Program-made: the position numbers and the translations under genes | Assembly (NCBI RefSeq): GCF_001245615.1 | Contig: NZ_CWKH01000001.1 | Location: 2,852,001 to 2,916,000 of the forward strand | Direction of reading: 5' to 3' | DNA from: Mycolicibacterium neworleansense | GTDB taxonomy: Bacteria; Actinomycetota; Actinomycetes; Mycobacteriales; Mycobacteriaceae | DNA: 64,000 nt | The notes under the pieces: generated by a model | Database searches by the model: none | Told to the model about the DNA's origin: nothing | Seen by the model: only the letters and a program-made list of their open reading frames with translations | In this document: positions 54,001 to 63,590 of the stretch, piece by piece | How the letters are laid out: every line of letters starts with the position of its first letter | How positions within the stretch are numbered: the stretch's first letter is position 1

Positions 54001-54591
54001 TCACGCATCCAGCGGATTGGCCCTGATGCGCTCGGCACCGTGGTTGGCCACCGAAGCGGCAGCGGCACCATCCGGTTTGCGCCTCGCCTGGTCCTCGAAG
54101 CACGCGATGAATTCGCTGCCGAAACCTTGCCGGGGATAACGCGTCAGGATGTCGGTCCTCGTCTGATCGGGGAACTCCTCCGGCCGGCGTCCGACGACAT
54201 CCCAGCCGGTGGCCACCTGCAAGAGGTGAGATTCGGGATCGGCAGTCGCCGAAACGTCGTCGCGCATGTGCAGCACGATGATCTCCGTCGCCCTGGCGCA
54301 CCGGGTCGCAGGCCAACCGGCCGCCATCCCGAACACCCAGGCCAGATCCCCACCCGCCGCCTCGAACGACACCCGGTGACTGTCGAACGAATCGGTCAGT
54401 CCGATGTCGTGCAGCAGCGCCGAGACGTAGTACAGCTCGTCGTCGAAGGCGATGCCGTGCGCGGCTGCGTACGTTGCGCCCCACAGATATGAGCGGATGC
54501 AGTGATTGAGCAGTGCCGGCGAATAGAAGCGCGTTGCCACTGCCAGTGCCGCCACGGCCGCCGGAGTCTGCGGACCGGCCTCGTCCATCAC
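54001..54591 (-). CDS. HD-domain hydrolase (cyanamide hydratase-like)
   Basis: 196 residues. The metal ligands are His of LLNHCIRSYLWG, the His-Asp of SALLHDIGLTD, and a later His in IIVLHMRDDV. The SYLWG and DDELYYVSALLHDIGL pattern fits the cyanamide hydratase/HD-phosphohydrolase subgroup. ATG-ATG at 54591 gives two possible starts. It is 7 bp upstream of the FAD oxidoreductase stop on the same strand, meaning it lies downstream in that unit. The substrate cannot be inferred. Confidence 0.85.
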   Translation of the reverse strand: MMDEAGPQTPAAVAALAVATRFYSPALLNHCIRSYLWGATYAAAHGIAFDDELYYVSALLHDIGLTDSFDSHRVSFEAAGGDLAWVFGMAAGWPATRCARATEIIVLHMRDDVSATADPESHLLQVATGWDVVGRRPEEFPDQTRTDILTRYPRQGFGSEFIACFEDQARRKPDGAAAASVANHGAERIRANPLDA

Positions 54592-54598
54592 GCCTCCA

Positions 54599-56080
54599 TC
54601 AAAAGTTCAAGCCCGAGAACATGATCCGGGCCGGGTCATATTTCTGCCGAGTGGCGGCCAGCCGAGAGATGTTGGCACCGAAGTACCGCGAGGCAGGCTG
54701 GTTCGCCTCGAGATAGTTCACGTAGCCGCCTACCGAATACGGTGCCACAGCTCGGTGAGCGGTGTTGAGCCAGTTGGCCGCTGCCGCCGGCGAACCGGCG
54801 GTCTCCACATACCACTGCACCAACGCCGACTGCCGCCGCCATGGGAACGCGGAATCCCCTGGTCCCACGGTGGCGAGCGCGCCGTCGAGGGCATGCATGA
54901 TCACCAACGGCCGACCGGCCCCAGCAGGAAATGCGTTGAACGCGGCGGCGATCCCCTGGGCGGCAGCCGGAGTGATCGACTGGAACACATCGGAACCACC
55001 GACATAGCCGAGCGGCGACGGATTGAGGTTGTTCACGGCCAGGTACTTCACCAGGTCCAAGTAGTTGAACGTCTGGTTTTCCACTCCCATCGGTTGCAGC
55101 CCTACCGCTTTGGACACGGCAGCCGCCACAGCATCACCGGAGCCGGCCGGACAGGTGGCCAGGATGCGACAGTGCGCACCGCCGCCCGGGTCGGTGACAG
55201 TGTCGGCCAGTGCCCAGCTGCTGCGGTCGGCAGTGCGCAACCAGTTCTGCCAGCCGAGGAGAACCTGGGCGAAAGACTGCAGCGGGAAATGAACGTTCAC
55301 AGCGTCCACGTCGCTGGTGGGGAAGGTCGCGAAGGTCAGCGCGGTCGTCACCCCGAAGTTGCCACCGCCGCCACCGCGCAACGCCCAGAACAGATCTGGA
55401 TTTTCGTTGGCCGACGCGGTGACCGCCCCGCCGCCCGGCAGCACCACCGTCGCCGACACCAACTGATCGCTCATCAGACCAGCATGCCGCGATTGGGCAC
55501 CCAACCCGCCGCCCAGGGCATGTCCGGCCGCCCCGACCGTCGGGCAGGTTCCAGTCGGGATGCCGCGGCCGGCTCCGGCCAGAACCTGGTGGATCGCAAA
55601 CAGACCGGTCGCCGGGGTGACGGTGACCTGCCCGGTGGCGGCGTCGTAGTTGATGTCGCCCGGCAGCTGCCGCAGGTCCAGGACCATCGTGCCGTTCGCG
55701 GTCGACGCGCCCACGTAGGAATGCCCACCGCCGCGGGGCGCCACCTTGAGGTTGTGGGCAGCAGCGAAGGCCATCGCCCGCTGCACGTCCACCGCCGAAC
55801 TCGGGGTGACGACCGCCGCCGGCGCAAGACCGTTGAAGTTGGTGTTGAAAACCGCTTTGGCCGAGGCGAATTGCCCACCGCTGTCCGGCAGGATCACCTG
55901 GCCCTTGATGGCGGCGGCGAGATCGCCCCAGCCCGACGAGGCCCTGGGATCCGCACTCGCCCGGGTCGATCCGAATACCGCTCCGGCGGCCAACGCCCCG
56001 ACGGCGCCCCGCAGGAACGTCTGACGCGAGACCCCGCGCGGCGACTCCCGCGGTTCCGTCATGTCCGCATTGTCAGCCAC
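54599..56080 (-). CDS. Exported FAD-linked oxidase, berberine-bridge type
   Basis: 493 residues. The N-terminus SPRGVSRQTFLRGAVGALAAGAVFG looks like a Tat signal, but the motif is SRQTFLRG, a single Arg instead of the twin Arg; residues 20-45 are hydrophobic and end near ASA. FAD covalent sites: His in PRGGGHSYVGAS and Cys in GTCPTVGAAGHALGGG suggest bicovalent flavin. The BBE end YVNYLEANQPASRYFGANISRL is complete. These enzymes oxidise alcohols or sugars with O2. It is unclear whether export uses Tat. ATG 56080 or 56062 (MTEPRES). Confidence 0.9.
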   Translation of the reverse strand: MADNADMTEPRESPRGVSRQTFLRGAVGALAAGAVFGSTRASADPRASSGWGDLAAAIKGQVILPDSGGQFASAKAVFNTNFNGLAPAAVVTPSSAVDVQRAMAFAAAHNLKVAPRGGGHSYVGASTANGTMVLDLRQLPGDINYDAATGQVTVTPATGLFAIHQVLAGAGRGIPTGTCPTVGAAGHALGGGLGAQSRHAGLMSDQLVSATVVLPGGGAVTASANENPDLFWALRGGGGGNFGVTTALTFATFPTSDVDAVNVHFPLQSFAQVLLGWQNWLRTADRSSWALADTVTDPGGGAHCRILATCPAGSGDAVAAAVSKAVGLQPMGVENQTFNYLDLVKYLAVNNLNPSPLGYVGGSDVFQSITPAAAQGIAAAFNAFPAGAGRPLVIMHALDGALATVGPGDSAFPWRRQSALVQWYVETAGSPAAAANWLNTAHRAVAPYSVGGYVNYLEANQPASRYFGANISRLAATRQKYDPARIMFSGLNF

Positions 56081-56218
56081 CTGGGATCAAAAACCGGCAC
56101 GTAGCAGGGCGTGTCGCGCCGGCAGTCCGGCAACCGATGAGATCGTCACCGCCGGTGGCTACGATCGCCACCGCCGGGTGATCGCCCGGTAACGACAGCA
56201 CACCTGGAGGCCAGCGCC

Positions 56219-56884
56219 GTGAGCGCACCGTCGAACCCGAACGCGATCCCCACCTACGCCACACTCCCAGACCTCCCGTTGGACGACGAGGACCGCGCCA
56301 CCCTCACATCCGAGATCTGGGGCATGCTGGTCACCGGCAACGACGACGCCGAAGAGTTCCTCGAGATCTACGCCGAGGACTACGAGCTCACCGAAGACCA
56401 GCTCACGGCTGCCTTCACCGCCCTGCGTGAAGCCAGGCTGCGCCAGCAGGCCGAAATCGGTGATTACCGGTCGCGGACGCTGGCGGCATTCGACGAACTC
56501 AATGCCAACGGCGTGATCGCCCGCGCCGACTTCTCCTGCTGCGGAACCTGTGCCTCAGCCGAGATCGGCGATGAACGCGACGACAGCCGCCACTGGAGTG
56601 GCTTCGTCTACTTCCACAGCCAGGACACCGATCGTCTGGTCGAGGACGGCAGCACGTACATCGGTTATGGAGCGTTCGAGCCCGAGAACTTCGACGAGGA
56701 CGCGTACAACCGGCTCAGCGATGAGGCGAAGGAGGACCTGTACTTTCGCGACGTGGCGCGGATGCTCGACGACGTCGTCTTCCCCGTCGTGCGACGCCAC
56801 GGCATCGAGCCGGAGTGGAACCGCGACCTGGGAACGCGGGTGCTGCTGACCAACGCCGACTGGTACTCGCCGATCGAGAGCTGA
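56219..56884 (+). CDS. Conserved protein, DUF6891-like
   Basis: 221 residues, GTG start. Very acidic overall. It has the conserved CCGTCASAEIG stretch (about residues 108-118) and WSGFVYFHSQDTDRLVEDG followed by YIGYGAF; the end DWYSPIES is short. This matches an uncharacterised actinobacterial family (I believe DUF6891). The cysteines might bind metal, but no role is known. It is divergent from the FAD oxidase with 138 bp between; the ORF has normal codon use. Confidence 0.82.
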   Translation: MSAPSNPNAIPTYATLPDLPLDDEDRATLTSEIWGMLVTGNDDAEEFLEIYAEDYELTEDQLTAAFTALREARLRQQAEIGDYRSRTLAAFDELNANGVIARADFSCCGTCASAEIGDERDDSRHWSGFVYFHSQDTDRLVEDGSTYIGYGAFEPENFDEDAYNRLSDEAKEDLYFRDVARMLDDVVFPVVRRHGIEPEWNRDLGTRVLLTNADWYSPIES

Positions 56885-56959
56885 CGGCCTGTAACCCCGG
56901 CGGCGAGCAGACCGAAACACAGTTCAGTGGGCCGTCACGTCTGAAGGAGGGCTGCGCCG

Positions 56960-57505
56960 ATGCCGAACAATTGCCGCGGCACGATATCCGGTATCGGTGC
57001 CGCCATGGCCGGGCTCGTCGTATCGGCCGCGCTGAACGTGGCCACGGCCCACGCGAGCCCGCTGCCCGGGTTCTGCGTGCCGCCCAACGTCGTCGATGAG
57101 GTCTGTACTGCGCGACTGACGTCGGTCACGGCTGATGCTGTCGACGGGACGATCACCGGGACACCGGTTGGTGGCACGGACCCGCTCACGCTGTCGGGGC
57201 CGCAAGACGCGTACCTGAAATCGACGGGGTTCGGAAACTCATCACCGGACCCGGTCCGGCAGTGGGACAACGAGATCGATCAGGTCGGCAACCTCGACAC
57301 CTCGCCGGCCAACCCCAATTGGTACGGCAACGCCAAGGCCAGAGTGTTCCTCCCCAGGACCCTCAATGACCTGGCCACCAAGTTTCCGCCTGAGGTCCTC
57401 GTCGTCCGGTTCGTGTTCGACGACGCGCGGCCGGACACGTTCCGGCTGGTGTCGATTCAACCGTCGGCTACGTCCGCTCCTGGGCCAGCCCGGCCAGGTA
57501 CTTGA
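56960..57505 (+). CDS. Small secreted protein of unknown function
   Basis: 181 residues. The signal peptide MPNNCRGTISGIGAAMAGL ends at about residue 33 in an AHA-S site. The mature protein starts PLPGFCVPPNVVDEVCTARL with two Cys, probably a disulfide; it continues with NPNWYGNAKARVFLPRTLNDLATKFPPEVLVVRFVFDDARPDTFRLVSI. No family recognised. ATG 56960 has AGGAGG upstream. Its 3' end overlaps the convergent SRPBCC gene by 38 bp, so the two mRNAs are complementary there. Confidence 0.75.
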   Translation: MPNNCRGTISGIGAAMAGLVVSAALNVATAHASPLPGFCVPPNVVDEVCTARLTSVTADAVDGTITGTPVGGTDPLTLSGPQDAYLKSTGFGNSSPDPVRQWDNEIDQVGNLDTSPANPNWYGNAKARVFLPRTLNDLATKFPPEVLVVRFVFDDARPDTFRLVSIQPSATSAPGPARPGT

Positions 57506-57947
57506 GCGAGTTGTCCAGATGCTGCCGGTCGAACGGCGGGAACGCGATGTTGTCGCGGATCGCCTGCGGCACCGCCGACCAGTCATACGTCAGGGTGACG
57601 TTCGTCCGGTCGTCCTCCAGCGGCTCCAGGTCGTAGCGCCAGACCCAGCCGCCGAAGTCGAGATCGGCGTCGTCATCGCCCTGGCCCGGCAACCACGCGA
57701 TCGCGCGAGGAGGCTCGAAGACCTCCACCCGGTTGGCCATCTCGTAGTGCATGCCGCCGTAGTTGTCGTGGTACATCGCCATCCGGAAGACCTGGCCGGC
57801 CGCGGTCAGCTGCTTGCCGTCGAGCGACTCCCGCACCCAGCCGGTGCCGTCGATTGCCTGATGGGTCCTCGGGTCGGCCAGCACCGCGAACACGGTTTCG
57901 GCCGGCGCGTTGACGGCGCACGTGGCGCTCATGGTTTCGTCAGTCAT
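57468..57947 (-). CDS. SRPBCC (START-like) ligand-binding protein
   Basis: 159 residues. MSATCAVNAPAETVFAVLADPRTHQAIDG at the start and the strands GMHYEMANRVEVFEPPRAIAWLPG and WRYDLEPLEDDRTNVTLTYDWSAVP are typical of polyketide-cyclase-type SRPBCC proteins, which bind hydrophobic ligands in a helix-grip cavity. ATG 57947, or the in-frame ATG five codons later. No partner gene reveals its ligand. It converges with the secreted-protein gene with a 38-bp overlap. Confidence 0.88.
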   Translation of the reverse strand: MTDETMSATCAVNAPAETVFAVLADPRTHQAIDGTGWVRESLDGKQLTAAGQVFRMAMYHDNYGGMHYEMANRVEVFEPPRAIAWLPGQGDDDADLDFGGWVWRYDLEPLEDDRTNVTLTYDWSAVPQAIRDNIAFPPFDRQHLDNSLKYLAGLAQERT

Positions 57948-58030
57948 AGCCGTACCGACCGAGCATGGCTCAGAAACTCATCGAGGCTGCGCGTAGATCG
58001 TCATTTCGTCGGTGCGCCAACTCAGACGAA

Positions 58031-58062
58031 AACACCCCCGGCCCAAGAGGACCGGGGGTGTT
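58031..58062 (-). terminator. groEL1 intrinsic terminator
   Basis: Perfect 11-bp arms AACACCCCCGG (58031-58041) and CCGGGGGTGTT (58052-58062), 10-nt loop. On the minus strand the stem is followed by a short U-run (the stem ends in TGTT and the next bases are TTCG). It lies 12 bp after the groEL1 stop. Confidence 0.88.
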
Positions 58063-58074
58063 CTACGGAACTAC

Positions 58075-59767
<1,693 letters not shown>

Positions 59768-59780
59768 ACGCACGAGTGTG

Positions 59781-60080
59781 TTACTTGGAAACGACAGCCA
59801 GCACGTCGCGGGCCGACAGGATCAGGTACTCCTCGCCGTTGTACTTGATCTCGGTGCCGCCGTACTTGCTGTAGATGACGGTGTCGCCCTCGGCAACGTC
59901 CAGGGGGATCCGCTTCTCGCCGTCCTCATCCCAGCGGCCGGGGCCAACTGCGACGACGGTGCCTTCCTGCGGCTTTTCCTTGGCGGTGTCGGGGATGACC
60001 AGACCGGAAGCGGTCGTGGTCTCGGCCGCGTTGGCCTGAACGAGGATCTTGTCCTCGAGTGGCTTGATGTTGACTGCCAC
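59781..60080 (-). CDS. groES: 10-kDa co-chaperonin GroES
   Basis: 99 residues, GTG start. The GroES fold: [17 protein letters not shown], the mobile loop [21 protein letters not shown], and [25 protein letters not shown]. It caps GroEL rings. A GGAGGG lies eight bases upstream. CIRCE (60217-60243) controls the operon through HrcA. Confidence 0.97.
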   Translation of the reverse strand: MAVNIKPLEDKILVQANAAETTTASGLVIPDTAKEKPQEGTVVAVGPGRWDEDGEKRIPLDVAEGDTVIYSKYGGTEIKYNGEEYLILSARDVLAVVSK

Positions 60081-60216
60081 GATGGAAGCCCTCCACTTGT
60101 TTGGGTATCGAGTCCCGGTGTTCTCCGGGGCCCTCGGGTTAACCAGGTGTTCGGCATGCGTCCGAGCCCTCGCTCCGTCGTCGCGGGTGCCGGCGCTGGG
60201 GTAGGCCGCGTGCCAC

Positions 60217-60250
60217 CTAGCACTCTATACATGCGAGTGCTAGCACTCAA
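60217..60250 (-). promoter_or_regulatory. CIRCE element and groES promoter
   Basis: CTAGCACTC (60217-60225), N9, GAGTGCTAG (60235-60243): perfect 9-bp arms and 9-bp spacing as in CIRCE. On the minus strand a TTGAGT -35 (60250-60245) and TAGAGT -10 with a 17-bp spacer overlap it. A further GAGTGCTAGCACTC palindrome (60235-60248) gives an extra half-site. HrcA is the expected repressor. Confidence 0.92.
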
Positions 60251-60326
60251 GGGTGGGTTGTGCGCCGCCCGCGAACTCTTCTATGAGCTGAAAGCCTGCC
60301 AAAAAGTATGAGTCAGTGGACGGTGC

Positions 60327-60347
60327 TATACTCGAACACATGTTCGA
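60327..60347 (+). promoter_or_regulatory. LexA (SOS) box and -10 element overlapping the start codon of the HNH gene
   Basis: TCGAAC-ACAT-GTTCGA at 60332-60347 is a perfect SOS box; the start ATG (60340-60342) is inside it. A TATACT -10 element lies at 60327-60332, seven bases before the ATG, so the mRNA is probably leaderless and LexA would block initiation directly. Confidence 0.88.
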
Positions 60348-61632
60348 AGTTAGTTGGAACATCGACCTTGACGCCACGGAAGCGGCGTTGGTCGACCAGC
60401 TAGCTGCGATGACCCGCGCGACCGCCGGCATTGCCGCGGCACAGGCCAGAGTGACGGCGATGCTGGAAGCCAAGCGCCTCGCCCGTAAGGCCGCTGAGGG
60501 TGTGCCTGCCGCCAGACGCGCTCAAGGGCTGGCATCCGAGGTGGGGCTGGCCCGCAAGTCCTCCCCTTGGCACGGGGCCAAGTATCTGAAGATGTCCAGG
60601 ATCCTGGTCGACGACATGCCTTACACGCTCGCGGCTCTGCAGTCCGGCGTGCTTACCGAATACCGGGCAATGATCATCGCGGACCAGGCCGCCTGCCTGT
60701 CACCGGCAGATCGACACGCGATGGACGCCGAACTGTGCGCGGATCCTGCCGTGCTGGATGACCTGGGGGACAAAAAGGTTGAGGCTGAGGCCGGGCGGGT
60801 GGCTTTTCGGCTCGACCACGACGCGGTGATGGCGCGCATCAGCCGCCATCAGTGCGATCGCACTGTCACGCTGCGTCCGGCCCCGCACGGCATGGCGTAC
60901 GTGACTGCGCTGCTGACCTCCGCAGAAGGCGTTACGGCCTATCAAGCGCTGCAGGCGGAGGCCGCCGCCGCCGGGGCCGCCTCGATCGCCGCCGGAGGTG
61001 GATGCCAGGGGCGAGGCCCGTTGATGGCCGATGCCTTCTACCGACGGGTCACCGGGCGTGAGGTCGAAGCCGCGGTCCCGGTCGCGCTCAACCTGGTGGT
61101 CTCCGACGAGAGCTTGTTGGCCCAGGGTTCCGAACCGGCGGTGCTGCAGGGATACGGCCCCATCCCGGCAGCGGTGGCCCGACAGATGGCCTTGGCGGCG
61201 CTGCTGGACCCCCAGGCCGAGGCCGCGGTGCGCAAGCTCTACGCCGATCCGGCCACCGGCAACCTGGTCGCCATGGAGTCCACCGCCCGGGCGTTCCCCA
61301 AGGGGCTGCGCTGGCTGATCGCCATGCGTGACCAAAAGTGCCGCACGCCGTATTGCGACGCCCCCATCCGGCACATCGACCACATCACCCGGCACGCCGA
61401 CGGTGGCGCGACCACCTCCGTCAACGGGCAAGGGCTTTGCGAACGCTGCAATTACGCAAAGGAAAGCCCCGGGTGGCAGACCGCGACCACCTACGACGGT
61501 TACGGCCGGCACACCACAGAACTCACCACGCCGACCGGCCGGACCTATCGAAGTACCGCCCCGCCGCTACCTACCGGCGCGCGGGTGTTCACCAGCGACA
61601 TCCACGTCGTGCGCATTCACGCTGCCGCCTGA
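60340..61632 (+). CDS. 13E12-family protein (DUF222 plus HNH endonuclease domain)
   Basis: 430 residues. The DUF222 region (about 15-330) is helical and Ala-rich. The HNH domain near the C-terminus (about 335-385) reads CRTPYCDAPIRHIDHITRHADGG, then TTSVNGQGLCERCNYAKES, with Cys zinc ligands and the catalytic His-Asn-His. These genes are the 13E12 repeat family, multi-copy in mycobacteria. Several family members are DNA-damage inducible. ATG 60340 is preferred over the ATG at 60316, because it lies directly after the -10 element and LexA box. The end overlaps the convergent ddrA gene by 66 bp. In M. tuberculosis this position beside groES is occupied by tsaD-type genes instead, so this is an insertion relative to it. 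Confidence 0.92.
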   Translation: MFEVSWNIDLDATEAALVDQLAAMTRATAGIAAAQARVTAMLEAKRLARKAAEGVPAARRAQGLASEVGLARKSSPWHGAKYLKMSRILVDDMPYTLAALQSGVLTEYRAMIIADQAACLSPADRHAMDAELCADPAVLDDLGDKKVEAEAGRVAFRLDHDAVMARISRHQCDRTVTLRPAPHGMAYVTALLTSAEGVTAYQALQAEAAAAGAASIAAGGGCQGRGPLMADAFYRRVTGREVEAAVPVALNLVVSDESLLAQGSEPAVLQGYGPIPAAVARQMALAALLDPQAEAAVRKLYADPATGNLVAMESTARAFPKGLRWLIAMRDQKCRTPYCDAPIRHIDHITRHADGGATTSVNGQGLCERCNYAKESPGWQTATTYDGYGRHTTELTTPTGRTYRSTAPPLPTGARVFTSDIHVVRIHAAA

Positions 61633-63234
61633 CCGGTCGACCCGGTCCAGCTCTTCATCCCGCGGCTGACCGCCCGGTATCCGCGTGGCCATGGCCACCA
61701 GTCCGTAGGCCACCGCGAACCGATGGCCCAGCTGACCGGCCACGTTTCCCCGGCCCACACTCACGTCGTGGCCGAGCTGCTCGCTGACCGCTCGGACCAG
61801 TTCGTCGTCGCTGGCGCCGCCTCCGACGAGCAGCACTCCGGCCACTCCGGGGGCCACCTGCTCGATACCCCGCATCACGTTGCCGCCGATCACCTGGCGT
61901 TTGGCGGCCAGGCGCCAACTGCGCCACTCGGCGCCCGACAGCCGCGCCGTGAAGGGCAGCCAACCAGTGGGGGCCGCCGTCAGCAGCCATCCGCTGCACC
62001 GGCCGCTGAGCGGCGTGTCCAGGAACTGCCGCCGGCCGTGTTCGTCCTCGATCAGCTGGACGGTGACGGCCGTGACCGCCTCCGCCCGTTTGGCGTATTC
62101 GGCCGCGCTTCGGGAGATGTCCAGGGCGGAGGCCGTCGCCGCGGTCAGCAGCTGTCCCGCACCCGGCAACACGACGCGGGATCCGTCGGACACGACGTCG
62201 ACGGTGCCGCCGCCGACATCCACGACCACAACCCCGGGGGTGACCCCGGGAGTGGTGAGAGCGCCGACGCGGGCCGCTGCGGCCTCCGAGTCGACGGGCG
62301 TCACCGGCACGCCCAGCGCGCCGGCCAACTCGTCGGCCCCGGCCGGCGGTCTCTGCTCGCCGCCCATGCTCGCCATCACCAGACTGTCCACAGCGACCGA
62401 TCCGCGACGCGAATTGGCCCGCGCCGCGATATCGGCGAGATGAACCACATGGGCACCGCCTCGCTCGGGCCGCACGACGGGCGGGGAAACCGCCGGCTCG
62501 GAATCGCCGAGGCTGACCACCGCGCAGGCACTGTCGAAGAGCTGATCGGCGATCACGCGCGCATCCGCGCGTTCGGCCTCGCTCAGGCCGAACACATCGG
62601 CGAGCCAGAAGGGATCGGTGAGGCTTTGCAGGGGCGCGATGCCCTGGCGCACTTCGGCTGCGACGCGGGACGCCGGCAGTAGCGCCATCACGTCGACGTC
62701 GTCGACGACCGGCAGAGCGGTGCTCAGCCGGTTCGACACCAGCACCGCCTCATCGTTGGCCGTCAGTACCGCGGTGACGTTGCAGCCTTGGGCTACAGCG
62801 GCATTCACTCGCAGCGCTACCTCACGGTAATCCCACTGCGCCGTCGCGCAGGCGATGACCGGACGGCCGGGCTCGACGTCACCGAGGCACTCGACCGGAA
62901 CCGGCTGCCCCACCCCGACCGCATCGCCCGCGGTGGTGGCCGCCGACCGGGTGACAATCGTCAGCCTTCCCGTCCGCCTGGTCTCCAGTCGGACCTGTTC
63001 GACGGTCGACTGGACGGGCGGGGTCGGGGCGAACGCTGCCCGGTCGACCACCAGCCCATGCGCCTCGGCCAGGCGCCGCACCAACTGCGCGGCACCCTGC
63101 ACCGCGCGGGGCGATCCCTTGCCACCACGGGTCGGGGTGCGGGCGCTGGCCAGCACCGTGAGTTCGCCGTCCATCCGGCAGAGCACCACCTCGGTGGTGG
63201 AATTGCCGATGTCGACACCGGCCCAGACGGTCAC
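61567..63234 (-). CDS. ddrA: Diol/glycerol dehydratase reactivase large subunit
   Basis: 555 residues. Actin/Hsp70-like ATPase: phosphate-1 loop WAGVDIGNSTTEVVL at the N-terminus and phosphate-2 GVVVVDVGGGTVDVV (about 345-360), then the adenosine region GVLLVGGGASDDELV. It removes damaged cobalamin from the B12-dependent dehydratase with ATP. A reactivase small subunit (ddrB/pduH) is not seen within the window. The ATG overlaps the dehydratase small-subunit stop (63231-63234), and its 3' end lies antisense to the HNH gene for 66 bp. C-terminal 40 residues are basic and Asp-rich, atypical but not alarming. Confidence 0.9.
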   Translation of the reverse strand: MTVWAGVDIGNSTTEVVLCRMDGELTVLASARTPTRGGKGSPRAVQGAAQLVRRLAEAHGLVVDRAAFAPTPPVQSTVEQVRLETRRTGRLTIVTRSAATTAGDAVGVGQPVPVECLGDVEPGRPVIACATAQWDYREVALRVNAAVAQGCNVTAVLTANDEAVLVSNRLSTALPVVDDVDVMALLPASRVAAEVRQGIAPLQSLTDPFWLADVFGLSEAERADARVIADQLFDSACAVVSLGDSEPAVSPPVVRPERGGAHVVHLADIAARANSRRGSVAVDSLVMASMGGEQRPPAGADELAGALGVPVTPVDSEAAAARVGALTTPGVTPGVVVVDVGGGTVDVVSDGSRVVLPGAGQLLTAATASALDISRSAAEYAKRAEAVTAVTVQLIEDEHGRRQFLDTPLSGRCSGWLLTAAPTGWLPFTARLSGAEWRSWRLAAKRQVIGGNVMRGIEQVAPGVAGVLLVGGGASDDELVRAVSEQLGHDVSVGRGNVAGQLGHRFAVAYGLVAMATRIPGGQPRDEELDRVDRSGGSVNAHDVDVAGEHPRAGR

Positions 63235-63590
63235 CGCAGCAGGCCGCGCCGCTGGTAGGCCGTCGCCGCCTCCCGGACGAGCGCCGCACAGGCGGGTGCA
63301 TCCCGGTCTGCGAGCCGCTGTGCCAGGTCCTCCAACTCAGCGAAGCTCGACCGGTGCGGCCTCAGCGCCTCATAGGCGGCCAGCATCTCCTCAGAGCTGA
63401 GTGCGGTCATCTCAGCCGCCCGCCGCAGGTTCATCGCCAATTGCACGGAGCCGGAGCGCTCCGCGATATCCGCCTGGGACAGAAGGGTTTCCCGGCTTAT
63501 CCGGATGTCATCGAGAATCAGGTCGCCGCTGCGGGCAGCCTCGACCGTCACCTCGGCGAGGCTGCGGCCCGAGTGCGCGGTGGTCGTCAT
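63231..63590 (-). CDS. pduE: B12-dependent diol/glycerol dehydratase small subunit
   Basis: 119 residues from ATG 63590 (MTTTAHSGRSLAEVTVEAARSG). The rest is helical, with SQADIAERSGSVQLAMNLRRAAEM and EEMLAAYEALRPHRSSFAEL, the small-subunit (PduE/DhaE) signature for the gamma chain. It overlaps both neighbours: its stop with ddrA's ATG, and its ATG with the medium subunit's stop (63587-63590), so all are translated together. The longer frame to 63635 is not used. Confidence 0.87.
   Translation of the reverse strand: MTTTAHSGRSLAEVTVEAARSGDLILDDIRISRETLLSQADIAERSGSVQLAMNLRRAAEMTALSSEEMLAAYEALRPHRSSFAELEDLAQRLADRDAPACAALVREAATAYQRRGLLR

Noticed and set aside
56901..56930. Possible third copy of the DUF559-flanking hairpin (GCGAGCAGAC...ACACAG)
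   Set aside because: Only one half of an arm resembles the repeat, and no complementary arm follows.
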